A stretch of DNA of 36,733 bases from Candidatus Merdivicinus faecavium (GTDB lineage Bacteria; Bacillota; Clostridia; Oscillospirales; Ruminococcaceae): the NCBI GenBank assembly GCA_018716285.1, contig DVKD01000053.1, forward strand, positions 1 to 36,733, in the 5' to 3' direction. Below the pieces are notes generated by a model that was given only the letters and a program-made list of their open reading frames with translations, did not search any database and was not told the DNA's origin. Of this stretch, positions 17,601-25,098 are shown one piece after another (position 1 is the first letter of the stretch; each line of letters opens with the position of its first letter). The position numbers and the translations under genes were made by a program.

Positions 17601-17954
17601 CTCTTTGACGGGAGCATCGCCGTGAAAGGCGGATGGCGGCTCTACTCGAGCGGCCCCGGCATCTATATGGCGCGCCTTGTCCGGGACATCTTCGGCCTGC
17701 GCTTCTGCGGGCAGGAGCTGGAGATCGACCCCGTCCTTCCGCCGGAGGCGGACGGCGCGCGGTTGACCTACTGCTGCTTCGGGAAGGCCGTCACCTTCGT
17801 CTACCGCCGGTCGGAGGGAGAGGGCGTCTCCGTCCGCCGGAACGGAAAGAAGCTTGCGGCTGCGGCGGCGGGGAGCAACCCATACCGCAGCAGCGGCGTC
17901 CGGATCCCCGGCGGCGTCCTTCGGGAAGGCGACATTTTGGAAATCTGTTTTTGA
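14625..17954 (+). CDS. GH94-like giant glycoside phosphorylase
   Basis: The 1109-residue protein has the architecture of inverting disaccharide and oligosaccharide phosphorylases: an N-terminal beta-sandwich, a linker, an (alpha/alpha)6 barrel and a C-terminal jelly-roll. The barrel carries WGTRDICQGP near residue 630, WPQWFMFDRY, GECHGDVVFWPLKC and GGDWDD, with Asp760 or Asp762 as the likely general acid. At this length it resembles the large GH94-related groups (including GH149 and GH161 beta-glucan phosphorylases) more than the roughly 800-residue cellobiose phosphorylases. No signal peptide is seen, so it acts inside the cell, releasing a sugar 1-phosphate. It ends the operon, 20 bases after mttB, and is followed by a terminator. 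Specificity is unassigned. Confidence 0.85.
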   Translation: MKLKQYTRCIELRKGESRFAFLPSGDVQSFTQGDYLVNGFLGTQKEGSANNIWLRVYDGEGCRSYPLLGIRSGSRVSFSEDRVVSEGEREGISYRVTFFAAAEGLWFWKVELRGSGRTVDLVYGQDIGVGIQGGVLNNELYMAQYLGHTAFETENGWVVASRQNQPQADGQFPYLQQGMACGRAVGHSTDGTQFFGLCYKDGGLPAALSGDLENRNKQFELSYTALQCEKQELNGSLTAVFYGLFRKDHPDAIRSLEFRGEVKAAYAALEEAAPFTPAEAVQIRPEFGEPYSSPEFSEEELAARYPCRRLAEKKDGRTWSFFTRDHAHVVLKAKELAVERPHGTILTTLVDPERVSENLLTTSNYIYGLFNAQTVVGNTSFHKLISTQRGLLNILKNNGQRLYVKLDGRYRLLTLPAAYEMGMNYSRWLYRIGEDVLRVTAFTAAGSPTVVLQAESEAGRSYDLLLTTQLVLGDSEFFQDVQLEERPGGILRLSPDPAGWADSPYPNLCYEMRVDGAFSWSDDRIFFADGEPRNGTLLTVSMPERSAFAVTITGYLNGAPETAEAPACDFETEKQTYLRAYSGLTGGFSLDAPALGERAEILNETVWWYTHNALVHFAVPHGLEQPGGAAWGTRDICQGPFEYFLTTQHLALARDVLLRIFAHQQSDTGEWPQWFMFDRYTMDAGECHGDVVFWPLKCVADYLAAAGDDSVLGETLPYTTLHGGTPAAPETLSGHIRRAVESIRGRFLDGTRLISYAGGDWDDTLQPADPAMKEHMVSAWTQALAYQTLRSLGEALRPACPEFGAELGALADGIAADFTRYLIRDGQIAGFAFRNADGSFRYMLHPSDSQTGIHCRLLPLTRSIIAGLVGPAQADENRRLIDEKLKCPDGVRLMDRPSRYDGGVSHLFQRAEQAANVGREISLQYTHAHIRYIEAMAKLGRARDAWHALFAVNPILLADTVPNAAPRQSNLYFSSSDGDFSDRYQYSAEFDRLFDGSIAVKGGWRLYSSGPGIYMARLVRDIFGLRFCGQELEIDPVLPPEADGARLTYCCFGKAVTFVYRRSEGEGVSVRRNGKKLAAAAAGSNPYRSSGVRIPGGVLREGDILEICF

Positions 17955-17959
17955 GTTTC

Positions 17960-18002
17960 AGCGGGGGACTGCCTGGAAAAGCGGGCGGCTCCCCGCTTTT
18001 TT
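17960..18002 (+). terminator. Terminator of the glycan/methyltransferase operon
   Basis: AGCGGGG (17960-17966) pairs with CCCCGCT near 17991-17997, followed by six T residues. The long loop contains a smaller GCC/GGC stem. The stretch 18003-18126 shows no clear element. Confidence 0.75.
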
Positions 18003-18126
18003 CGCGCCGCTTTTGGCCGAATCTGCGCGCATCCGGGAGAATTTGACGGCTCTGTGTATTTTTTGAGAAATGCCTGTCGAAGATTGTCGCATATTTATTT
18101 ATTTGGCTGAAATGCCATGAATTCTA

Positions 18127-18155
18127 TTGACATATTTTTACGCAGGCTTTACACT
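18127..18155 (+). promoter_or_regulatory. Promoter of the phosphate transporter operon
   Basis: TTGACA at 18127-18132 is followed after 17 bases by TACACT at 18150-18155. Transcription from here gives a leader of about 180 bases before the pit start. No obvious Pho box was seen. Confidence 0.7.
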
Positions 18156-18177
18156 AATATTACCAGAATATGCGGCG

Positions 18178-18303
18178 GAGTCTGTCTTTGGGGAGCGGAT
18201 CCCCGGTGTTTTCTCAGAAATGATTGGTAGTTGGCAGGTCCGGACCGCTGACTATCGGTGGGAAAAGAAGTCGGACAGAACCTCCGTCTGTGAGGTTCTG
18301 TCC
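18178..18303 (+). ncRNA. Riboswitch-like leader upstream of pit
   Basis: Three stems can form as a junction. P1 pairs GAGTCTGTC (18178-18186) with GACAGA plus CTC (18274-18279, 18282-18284, two bases bulged). P2 is GGGGA-N5-TCCCC (18190-18204). P3 pairs GGTAGT (18226-18231) with ACTATC (18251-18256) and encloses the palindrome GGTCCGGACC. The 3' strand of P1 is also the 5' strand of the terminator at 18273-18313, so P1 and the terminator are mutually exclusive. That is the logic of a transcriptional riboswitch. It does not match a class I can name. Confidence 0.5.
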
Positions 18304-18313
18304 TCATTTTTTT
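18273..18313 (+). terminator. Leader terminator just before pit start
   Basis: A perfect 12-bp stem pairs GGACAGAACCTC (18273-18284) with GAGGTTCTGTCC (18292-18303) around a 7-base loop, followed by seven T residues. It ends 26 bases before the pit ATG and lies between promoter and gene, so it must be conditional for pit to be expressed. Confidence 0.88.
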
Positions 18314-18339
18314 GGATATTGGGTAGGTGGAGTTTTATT

Positions 18340-19392
18340 ATGGATATGTCATTTGCGGCATTTGTACAGAGCGCCGTATCGAGCCCTGTGCTGCTCATCA
18401 CCGTTGTGCTGACGCTGGGCGTCATCTTTGTAAACGGCTGGACCGACGCGCCCAACGCGATCGCGACCTGTGTGACGACCCGCTGCATGGGGACGCGGAG
18501 CGCGATCTGGATGAGCGCGCTCTTTAACTTCTTAGGCGTCTTTGTCATGACCCAGATCAACAGCTCGGTGGCGTCTACCATCAGCAATATGGTGGATTTC
18601 GGCGGCAATACACGGGAGGCGCTGATCGCGCTCTGCGCCGCGCTGTTTTCCATCGTCGTTTACAGTGTGGGCGCCTCCTATTTCGGCATCCCGACCAGCG
18701 AAAGCCACAGCCTCATTGCCGGTCTTTCCGGAGCGGCGATCGCCATTCACAACGGCGTCGAAGGCATCAATATGGGCGAGTGGGCCAAGGTGCTGTACGG
18801 CCTGGTGCTGAGCCTCGCGCTGGGCTTTGTCAGCGGCTGGGTCATCTGCAAGCTGGTCAGTCTCGTCTGCTGCAAAATGGACCGCAGAAAGACCAACCCC
18901 TTCTTTAAAGGGGCGCAGATTTTCGGCGCGGCTGCCATGAGCTTCATGCACGGCGCGCAGGACGGCCAGAAGTTTATCGGCGTGCTCTTCCTGGGAATCG
19001 CCTTTTCCAACGGGCTGGACGGCGTGAGCGGCTTTTCGATCCCGGTCTGGCTGATGCTGCTGTGCAGCGTCATCATGGCCGCCGGCACCAGCGTGGGCGG
19101 CGAGAAGATCATCAAGTCGGTCGGCATGGATATGGTAAAGCTCGAGGTCTATCAGGGCTTCTCCGCCGACCTGGCCGCGGCATTCTGCCTGCTTTTGTCG
19201 AGCCTGTTCGGCATCCCGGTCTCGACCACCCACACCAAGACCAGCGCGATCATGGGCGTAGGCGCGGTCAGACGCCTCTCCGCGATCAATATGGGCGTTG
19301 TCAAGGAAATGATGCTCACCTGGATTTTCACCTTCCCGGGCTGCGGACTGATCAGCTTCCTGATGGCCAAGCTGTTTATTGCAATCTTTTAA
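18340..19392 (+). CDS. pit: PiT family inorganic phosphate transporter
   Basis: This 350-residue membrane protein has the PiT inverted-repeat architecture. The N-terminal repeat carries the signature GWTDAPNAIATCVTTR near residues 30-45. The C-terminal repeat has MSFMHGAQDGQKF near 205 and a GIPVSTTHTKTSAIMG segment near 295. PiT proteins import phosphate, generally with sodium, protons or as a metal-phosphate complex. The ATG at 18340 is chosen for GGTAGGTGG upstream; in-frame sequence before it belongs to the leader terminator. The DUF47 gene follows after 27 bases, the normal pit partner, supporting phosphate transport. Expression is probably governed by the leader attenuator rather than only by a Pho regulator. 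Confidence 0.93.
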   Translation: MDMSFAAFVQSAVSSPVLLITVVLTLGVIFVNGWTDAPNAIATCVTTRCMGTRSAIWMSALFNFLGVFVMTQINSSVASTISNMVDFGGNTREALIALCAALFSIVVYSVGASYFGIPTSESHSLIAGLSGAAIAIHNGVEGINMGEWAKVLYGLVLSLALGFVSGWVICKLVSLVCCKMDRRKTNPFFKGAQIFGAAAMSFMHGAQDGQKFIGVLFLGIAFSNGLDGVSGFSIPVWLMLLCSVIMAAGTSVGGEKIIKSVGMDMVKLEVYQGFSADLAAAFCLLLSSLFGIPVSTTHTKTSAIMGVGAVRRLSAINMGVVKEMMLTWIFTFPGCGLISFLMAKLFIAIF

Positions 19393-19419
19393 TTTTACGA
19401 TACGGATTGAGGGAGAACT

Positions 19420-20043
19420 ATGTCAAAGAAACAGGATTCCTACTACTTTCAGAATTTTATCGCCTGCGCGGAATATTCCTGCCGGGCGGCCCACCTGCTC
19501 AAGGATATTATGAGCCATTTTGATCCGGCGCTGGTTTCCCAGAAGCTGGACGAGATGCACAAGGTGGAGCACGAGGCGGACTTAAAGAAGCATGAGCTGC
19601 TCAACATGCTGGTCAAAGCCTTCATCACCCCCATTGAGCGGGAAGATATCATGCAGGTGAGCCAGAACCTCGACGATATGACCGACCAGATCGAGGACGT
19701 GCTCATCAAGATTTACTACAACGGCATCTCCAGCATGCGCACCGACGCGCTTGAGATGGCAGACGTCCTGATCCGCTGCTGTGAGGAAACCCTCGAGCTG
19801 ATGAAGGAATTCGCAGACTTCAAGCGCTCCAAGCGGATTCATGACCATATCGTGCGGATCAATACCCTGGAAGAAGAGGCCGATAAGCGCTTCATTGCCT
19901 GCATGTACCAGCTGCACAATACCTGCAAGGACCCGCTGGAGGTCATCGCCTGGCGCGAAATTTATAACTACATCGAAAAATGCATCGACACCTGTGAGCA
20001 TGTCGCCGATACGGTGGAAGGCATCATCATGAAAAACAGCTGA
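19420..20043 (+). CDS. DUF47 family PhoU-like protein, partner of Pit
   Basis: The 207-residue protein is all-helical with repeated acidic-charged heptads (KVEHEADLKKHELL, NLDDMTDQIEDVL, NTLEEEADKRF), as in the DUF47/YkaA family related to PhoU. The E/D-rich helices of PhoU-like proteins bind metal clusters. DUF47 genes are typically adjacent to PiT transporters and thought to modulate them. GAGGGAG lies upstream of the ATG. It is cotranscribed with pit and followed by a strong terminator. The length and lack of membrane segments match the family. Confidence 0.92.
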   Translation: MSKKQDSYYFQNFIACAEYSCRAAHLLKDIMSHFDPALVSQKLDEMHKVEHEADLKKHELLNMLVKAFITPIEREDIMQVSQNLDDMTDQIEDVLIKIYYNGISSMRTDALEMADVLIRCCEETLELMKEFADFKRSKRIHDHIVRINTLEEEADKRFIACMYQLHNTCKDPLEVIAWREIYNYIEKCIDTCEHVADTVEGIIMKNS

Positions 20044-20063
20044 GAATGGCTGGGAAATAACAG

Positions 20064-20097
20064 CGCCCTTTTCCCCTATGGGGAAAAGGGCGTTTTT
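20064..20097 (+). terminator. Terminator of pit-DUF47 operon
   Basis: A perfect 13-bp stem, CGCCCTTTTCCCC (20064-20076) with its complement (20080-20092), has a 3-base loop and five following T residues. The convergent rex gene ends 9 bases beyond; the minus-strand T tract is weak. Confidence 0.92.
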
Positions 20098-20105
20098 GCG
20101 TGAAA

Positions 20106-20762
20106 TCAGGGCACAAGGGACTCGCTTTCGCGCCCGGCCTCCTTAAGCCGGAAGCAGAGGGTGGAAAGGCTGTCGCCGAGGTGGACGTTTTCCACCGCGA
20201 TGCCCTCGTAGTCGAGGGCAAGGTCATAGTGGCTGAAATTCCAGAACCCCCGGACGCCGTGCCGGACCAGCATGGCGGCGGTCCGATTTGCGGATTCCTT
20301 GGGGATGCAGAGAATGGCAATATCAGGCCGATGCGCCGCGCAGAAATCCGCGAGTCCGGCACAGTCGCGGACGGGCATGCCGCCGACCTGCGTGCCCACC
20401 AGGGACGGGTCAGAATCAAAGATTCCCAGCAGAGTGATGCCGCGTAAGGCAAAGTCCATGTGCAGGGCGATCGCGCGGCCCAGATTGCCTGCGCCGAGCA
20501 GGATGGCCCGATGCGTCTGGTCCAGACCGAGGATCCGGCCGATCTCCTCATAGAGATCCTTGACGTTGTAGCCGTAGCCCTGCTGGCCGAAGCCGCCGAA
20601 GCAGTTTAAATCCTGCCGGATCTGGGAGGCGGTGAGCCCCATTTTTGCGGAGAGGTCGCCCGAGGAGATGCGGACGGTGCCGGCGGCGAGCAGGTCCCTC
20701 AGAAAGCGGTGGTACCGCGGCAGCCGGCGGATGACAGAAAGTGAGACGCTGCCTTTCGGCAT
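20106..20762 (-). CDS. rex: Redox-sensing transcriptional repressor Rex
   Basis: The 218-residue protein is the right length for Rex. An N-terminal winged helix (RRLPRYHRFLRDLLAAG, then SSGDLSAKMGLTASQIRQDLNCFGGFGQQGYGY) binds DNA. A Rossmann domain with GAGNLGRAI senses the NADH/NAD+ ratio, and a C-terminal helix swaps between subunits. The pattern QIRQDL...GQQGYGYNV is characteristic of the family. NADH binding releases DNA. The ATG at 20762 follows AAAGGAGG. It is the last gene of the acn-methyltransferase-idh-rex operon, 25 bases after idh. A Rex-type site overlaps that operon's promoter, so autoregulation is likely. Confidence 0.95.
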   Translation of the reverse strand: MPKGSVSLSVIRRLPRYHRFLRDLLAAGTVRISSGDLSAKMGLTASQIRQDLNCFGGFGQQGYGYNVKDLYEEIGRILGLDQTHRAILLGAGNLGRAIALHMDFALRGITLLGIFDSDPSLVGTQVGGMPVRDCAGLADFCAAHRPDIAILCIPKESANRTAAMLVRHGVRGFWNFSHYDLALDYEGIAVENVHLGDSLSTLCFRLKEAGRESESLVP

Positions 20763-20787
20763 GGGGAAACCTCCTTTGCAGGGCAGA

Positions 20788-21999
20788 TCAGGCCAGGAGG
20801 GCGGCGAGCCGTTCGCCGATGGCGGCCATAAACGCCTCGGTGCCGACCACCTGTTTGTTCGGAATGGTGCAGAGGGCGGCGAGGTCGCCGGACATGACGC
20901 CGTCCCTGATGGTCTGGATGGTGGCTTCTTCGAGCTTGCCGGCATAATCCACCAGCTCCGGGATGTTGTCCAGCTCGCCGCGCTTGCGGAAAGCCCCGGA
21001 CCAGGCGAAGATGGTGGCGACGGGATTGGAGGAGGTCGGCTCGCCCTTGAGGTACTTGTAGTAGTGCCGCTGAATGGTGCCGTGAGCGGCCTCGTACTCA
21101 TAGACGCCGTCGGGGGAAACGAGGACCGAGGTCATCATCGAGAGGCTGCCGTAGGCGGTGGCGACCATGTCGGACATGACGTCGCCGTCGTAGTTCTTGC
21201 AGGCCCAGATGTAGCCGCCGTTTGAACGGATGGTGCGGGCGACCGCGTCGTCGATGAGGGTGTAGAAGTATTCGATGCCGGCGGCCTCGAATTTCTCCTT
21301 GTATTCCGCCTCGTAGATCTCGGCGAAGATATCCTTGAAGCGGTGGTCGTACTTTTTGGAGATGGTGTCCTTGGTGGCGAACCAGAGGTCCTGCTTCAAA
21401 TCGAGGGCATAGTTCATGCAGGAGCGGGCGAAGCTTTCGATGGATTTGTCGAGGTTGTGGACGCCCTGGATGATGCCGGGGGTCTTGAAATCGTGGATGA
21501 GCTCCCGGGTTTCGGTGCCGTCGGGATGGGTGACGACGAGCTCGGCCTTGCAGCCGGCGTCCACCCGCATCTCGGTGTTCTTGTAGACGTCGCCGTAGGC
21601 GTGACGGGCGATGGTGATGGGCTTTTTCCAGCCGGGGATGTAGGGGTTGATGCCCTCCACCAGGATGGGTGCCCGGAACACAGTGCCGTCGAGCATGGCG
21701 CGGATGGTGCCGTTGGGGGACTTCCACATCTCCTTGAGGTGATATTCCTCCACCCGGGCGGCGTTGGGGGTGATGGTGGCGCATTTGACGGCGACGCCGT
21801 ACTTTTTGGTGGCGTTGGCCGAATCGACGGTCACCTGGTCGTTCGTCTCGTTGCGGTGGGCCAGCCCCAGGTCGTAATACTCGGATTTCAAATCCACATA
21901 GGGGAGGATGAGGGTGTCCTTAATCATCTTCCACAACACGCGGGTCATCTCGTCGCCGTCCATCTCGACGAGGGGGGTCTTCATCTGAATTTTCGCCAT
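20788..21999 (-). CDS. icd: NADP-dependent isocitrate dehydrogenase
   Basis: This 403-residue enzyme belongs to the homodimeric isocitrate dehydrogenase subfamily that resembles eukaryotic IDH1/2 rather than E. coli Icd. Visible marks are [15 protein letters not shown] at the start, [19 protein letters not shown] (substrate site), the metal-binding Asp region [17 protein letters not shown], and [14 protein letters not shown] near the cofactor site. It oxidatively decarboxylates isocitrate to 2-oxoglutarate, giving NADPH for glutamate synthesis. It lies 36 bases after a methyltransferase gene and before rex. With the upstream aconitase-family gene it forms part of an oxidative half-TCA route. 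Citrate synthase is not in the window. Confidence 0.95.
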   Translation of the reverse strand: MAKIQMKTPLVEMDGDEMTRVLWKMIKDTLILPYVDLKSEYYDLGLAHRNETNDQVTVDSANATKKYGVAVKCATITPNAARVEEYHLKEMWKSPNGTIRAMLDGTVFRAPILVEGINPYIPGWKKPITIARHAYGDVYKNTEMRVDAGCKAELVVTHPDGTETRELIHDFKTPGIIQGVHNLDKSIESFARSCMNYALDLKQDLWFATKDTISKKYDHRFKDIFAEIYEAEYKEKFEAAGIEYFYTLIDDAVARTIRSNGGYIWACKNYDGDVMSDMVATAYGSLSMMTSVLVSPDGVYEYEAAHGTIQRHYYKYLKGEPTSSNPVATIFAWSGAFRKRGELDNIPELVDYAGKLEEATIQTIRDGVMSGDLAALCTIPNKQVVGTEAFMAAIGERLAALLA

Positions 22000-22035
22000 A
22001 GGGGATCATCCTTTCTTAAAACAAATCGTCCGGCG

Positions 22036-22695
22036 TTATTTTGTGAGAATCGCGGAGATAAAATAGTGCCAGCTGTCCAGCCGGCTTCCCCCGCTGTAGC
22101 AGTCGTTTGTGTGCCGGATCCGCTCGATTTCATAATCGGCGAGCAGAGGGAAAATCTCATCCAGCGACACATAAAAATGCGGGATGCCGTCTTCCGGGCC
22201 GCCGCCGGTTTTGACGACGGTGTTTTCGTCGAGCTTCGGGTAGCCGGCGTCGCGGTAGGAGCGGCTTTCCTTGGAACACAGGGTGAGGAATACCCGGCCG
22301 CCGGGCCTGAGCACCCGCGTAAGTTCCGAAAGGATCGCGCGGATGCCGTTGGAATCGGTGTGGGAAATGACGTGGTAGAGATAGGCGGCATCAAAGCGGT
22401 TGTCCGGGTAGGGGAGGCGCATCATATCCGCGACACAGGCGTCTATGGGGAGGCTTTCGTCTTCCGCCCATTTCTTCAGGTGGGCGACGCCTTCTTCCGA
22501 AAGGCCAAAGGCGCTGACCTGAAATCCCTGTTCCGCAAAATAGACGGTGTGCCGCCCCAGCCCGCATCCGAAATCGAGGACGCTGCGGACGCCCTGTTCC
22601 TTCCATTTCTGGGCGCAGCAATAGCTTTCCTCGCTGGGCGTGAGCCAGATGGGCGCGGCCCCCTGCCCCCAGTCCCAGGCTTTGGAGACAGCCAT
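22036..22695 (-). CDS. Class I SAM-dependent methyltransferase
   Basis: The 219-residue protein has the Rossmann-like methyltransferase core. Motif I is VLDFGCGLGRHTVYFAEQG near residues 40-58, an acidic residue region follows, then DMMRLPYPDNRFDAAYLYHVISH, and motif III is LRPGGRVFLTLCSK. This matches the Methyltransf_11/25 group. The start at 22695 follows AAAGGA, and the gene sits 16 bases after the aconitase-family gene. Its substrate is unknown. Being inside a citrate-to-2-oxoglutarate operon suggests a metabolite or repair role, for example carboxyl methylation in the manner of trans-aconitate methyltransferase, which detoxifies an aconitase by-product. That last idea is inference from context only. 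Confidence 0.85.
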   Translation of the reverse strand: MAVSKAWDWGQGAAPIWLTPSEESYCCAQKWKEQGVRSVLDFGCGLGRHTVYFAEQGFQVSAFGLSEEGVAHLKKWAEDESLPIDACVADMMRLPYPDNRFDAAYLYHVISHTDSNGIRAILSELTRVLRPGGRVFLTLCSKESRSYRDAGYPKLDENTVVKTGGGPEDGIPHFYVSLDEIFPLLADYEIERIRHTNDCYSGGSRLDSWHYFISAILTK

Positions 22696-22711
22696 CCGAA
22701 CCCATCCTTTC

Positions 22712-24970
22712 TCAGTCCCTGCCGTAACCGGCGGCGTAGTAGTTGATGAGGCAGCCTTCGAGGATGATGGTTTTCTCATCCTCGGTGAGGCCCTTGACAT
22801 AGAGGGTGATGTCTTTGACGCCGTCCTTTGTCACCATCTTGCCGGGGATGGTTTCGGCGCCGTTTTTGACCGCTTCCCGGATGCCGGGGACGTAGAGGTA
22901 ATCGCCGGGCGCGTAGTCAAAGGGGGTATTCTCGTCCAGGGTGAAGGGGAGGATGCCCCAGTTGATGCAGTTGGAGCGGTAACGCTTGGTCGCGTAGCTG
23001 TAGGCGATGTTGGCGACGCCGCCCAGCACCTTCTGGCAGGAGGCCGCCTGCTCCCGGGCGGAGCCGTCGCCGGGACGGTTGGCAAAGACGCCGGAGCCGA
23101 CGGTGGTGTCCTTTAAGGTATCGGCGGGGATGCCCAGCTTTTCCGCCACAGCCGCAAGCTCGGCCGGGATTTCGCCAGCGCGGACGGCGTCGGCCAGGCC
23201 GCGCGCCGCCTTGGAGCGGCCGACATACTCGGGCACCCGCCGGGAGAGGGCGAACTCGGAGAGCTTGATGGGGTTGGAGCGGTAGGAGGAGGTTTCGCCG
23301 GAGGGGATCAGCTCGTCGGTGGTGGTGACCGGGTCGTCGATGACGGCGGCGAGCTTGACTAAGAGGTTCTCCTGGAGGGGGTACATCCTGGGCCAGTCGG
23401 CGATATTGGGGCCGAGCTTCAATTCAGCGCTGGGATCGGCCTTGCCGAAGCCGTAGTAGCAGCGCTTTTTGTAGATCTCCCCGTCATAGGCGTAGGGCAT
23501 CTCGGGGACGGTGTAGTCCACATCGGCAGCGGAGGTGAGAATGCCGCCGTTTTTGGCGGTGGCCGCGATGGAGCGGGCGTCCATCAGGGCGACGGCCGAG
23601 ATCTGCCCCTGGCCGGGCTTGGATCCTTCCCGGTTGGGGAAGTTGCGGGTGGTGTGGCGGATGGAGAAGCCGTTGTGGGCGGGGACGTCGCCCGCGCCGA
23701 AGCAGGGGCCGCAGAAGGCGGTCTTCATGATAGCGCCGGCCTCGAGCAGGTCGGCGGCCACGCCGTTTCTGGTGACAGCCATGCTCACCGGGACGGAGGC
23801 GGGGTAGACGCTCAAGGAGAAGTACCCGCTGCCGGTGGACGCGCCCTTCAAGATGGCGGCGGCTTCCACCAGGTTTTCGTAAAGACCGCCGGCGCACCCG
23901 GCGATGATGCCCTGGTCGACCTGGAATCTGCCGTTTACGAGCTTTTCCTCCAGATTGAGCTTGACCCGGCCGTCAAACTGCTTCTGCACCTCTTCCTCTA
24001 CCTTGGAGAGGACAGCGGCGGGGTCGGCCTGCAGCTCCCGGATGGTCACCGCGTTGGAGGGGTGGAAGGGCAGAGCGATCATCGGCTCGATCTCGGAGAG
24101 GTTGAGCCTGACCATCCGGTCGTAATAGGCGATTTTCCCTGGCTGCAGCTTGCGGTAGCGCTCGGGCTTGCCATGCACTTTGTAGAAATTCTCGACCACC
24201 TCGTCGGTCTCCCAGATGGAGGAGAGGCAGGCGGTCTCGGTGGTCATGACGTCGATGCCGAGCCGGAAGTCGGCGGAGAGGTTTTTGACGCCGGGGCCGA
24301 CGAATTCCAGCACCCGGTTGGTGACAAAGCCCTGCTTGAAGACCGCGCCGCAGAGGGCGATCGCGACGTCGTGGGGGCCGACGCCGTGCCTGGGCGCGCC
24401 CTCGAGGTAGACGAGGACGACCTCGGGCGCGTCGACGTCGTAGGTGTTCTCCAAAAGCTGCTTGACAAGCTCCGGGCCGCCCTCGCCGACGCCCATGCAG
24501 CCGATGGCGCCGTAGCGGGTGTGGCTGTCCGAGCCTAAAATCATATTGCCGCAGCCCGCCATTTCCTCGCGGGCGTACTGGTGGATGACCGACTGGTGGG
24601 CGGGGACGTAGATGCCGCCGTATTTTTTCGCTGCGGAGAGGCCGAAGACGTGGTCGTCCTCGTTGATGGTGCCGCCGACGGCGCAGAGGGAGTTGTGGCA
24701 GTTGGTCATGGCGTAGGGGATGGGGAACTTCTGCAGGCCGGACGCGCGGGCGGTCTGGATGATGCCGACGTAGGTGATGTCGTGGGACATGAGGGCGTCG
24801 AATTTGATCCGCATCTTTTTGGGGTCGGCGGACTTGGAGTGGGCGCGCATGATCTGGTAGGCGATGGTCGCCTCGCGGGCTTCTTCCGGGGCGGGCAAGT
24901 CCGCGCCGGAAGCGGCGGGGATGACGGCGCCGTCCTTTAAGTAAACGCCGGAGTCATAGAGTTCGAGCAT
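22712..24970 (-). CDS. Aconitase-family hydratase (YbhJ-like)
   Basis: This 752-residue protein matches the aconitase superfamily: residues 1-530 form the iron-sulfur domains and the rest the swivel domain. Motifs include LGSDSHTRYGAIGCMGVGEGG, the cluster region AFCGPCFGAGD, and NFPNREGSKPGQGQ. The C-terminal swivel domain contains KRYRSNCINWGILP. It is shorter than AcnA and of YbhJ length. With isocitrate dehydrogenase in the same operon it most likely interconverts citrate and isocitrate. It is the first gene of the four-gene minus-strand operon. GGAGG lies upstream of the ATG at 24970. A related hydro-lyase activity is the alternative. Confidence 0.88.
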   Translation of the reverse strand: MLELYDSGVYLKDGAVIPAASGADLPAPEEAREATIAYQIMRAHSKSADPKKMRIKFDALMSHDITYVGIIQTARASGLQKFPIPYAMTNCHNSLCAVGGTINEDDHVFGLSAAKKYGGIYVPAHQSVIHQYAREEMAGCGNMILGSDSHTRYGAIGCMGVGEGGPELVKQLLENTYDVDAPEVVLVYLEGAPRHGVGPHDVAIALCGAVFKQGFVTNRVLEFVGPGVKNLSADFRLGIDVMTTETACLSSIWETDEVVENFYKVHGKPERYRKLQPGKIAYYDRMVRLNLSEIEPMIALPFHPSNAVTIRELQADPAAVLSKVEEEVQKQFDGRVKLNLEEKLVNGRFQVDQGIIAGCAGGLYENLVEAAAILKGASTGSGYFSLSVYPASVPVSMAVTRNGVAADLLEAGAIMKTAFCGPCFGAGDVPAHNGFSIRHTTRNFPNREGSKPGQGQISAVALMDARSIAATAKNGGILTSAADVDYTVPEMPYAYDGEIYKKRCYYGFGKADPSAELKLGPNIADWPRMYPLQENLLVKLAAVIDDPVTTTDELIPSGETSSYRSNPIKLSEFALSRRVPEYVGRSKAARGLADAVRAGEIPAELAAVAEKLGIPADTLKDTTVGSGVFANRPGDGSAREQAASCQKVLGGVANIAYSYATKRYRSNCINWGILPFTLDENTPFDYAPGDYLYVPGIREAVKNGAETIPGKMVTKDGVKDITLYVKGLTEDEKTIILEGCLINYYAAGYGRD

Positions 24971-25029
24971 GGGGGAACCTCCTTTGAAATCTATATCGGT
25001 TCAATTTCGATGAAATTGGCTACTTTTCT

Positions 25030-25058
25030 ATTTTAGCACAAAAAAGATTGATAAGCAA
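25030..25058 (-). promoter_or_regulatory. Promoter of acn-methyltransferase-idh-rex operon
   Basis: On the minus strand TTGCTT (25058-25053) and TAAAAT (25035-25030) are 17 bases apart. It lies about 60 bases before the aconitase-family start, and the -35 lies inside the Rex-like operator. Confidence 0.75.
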
Positions 25059-25065
25059 TTCACAA
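25048..25065. promoter_or_regulatory. Rex-type operator
   Basis: On the minus strand TTGTGAATTGCTTATCAA matches the clostridial Rex consensus TTGTTAA-N4-TTAACAA at 12 of 14 fixed positions and covers the -35 hexamer. A weaker look-alike (minus strand TTGTGACTTTTTTAAAAA) lies at 25075-25092. The rex gene itself is the last gene of the controlled operon. Confidence 0.65.
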
Positions 25066-25098
25066 ATGCCCGGATTTTTAAAAAAGTCACAAACCGCC

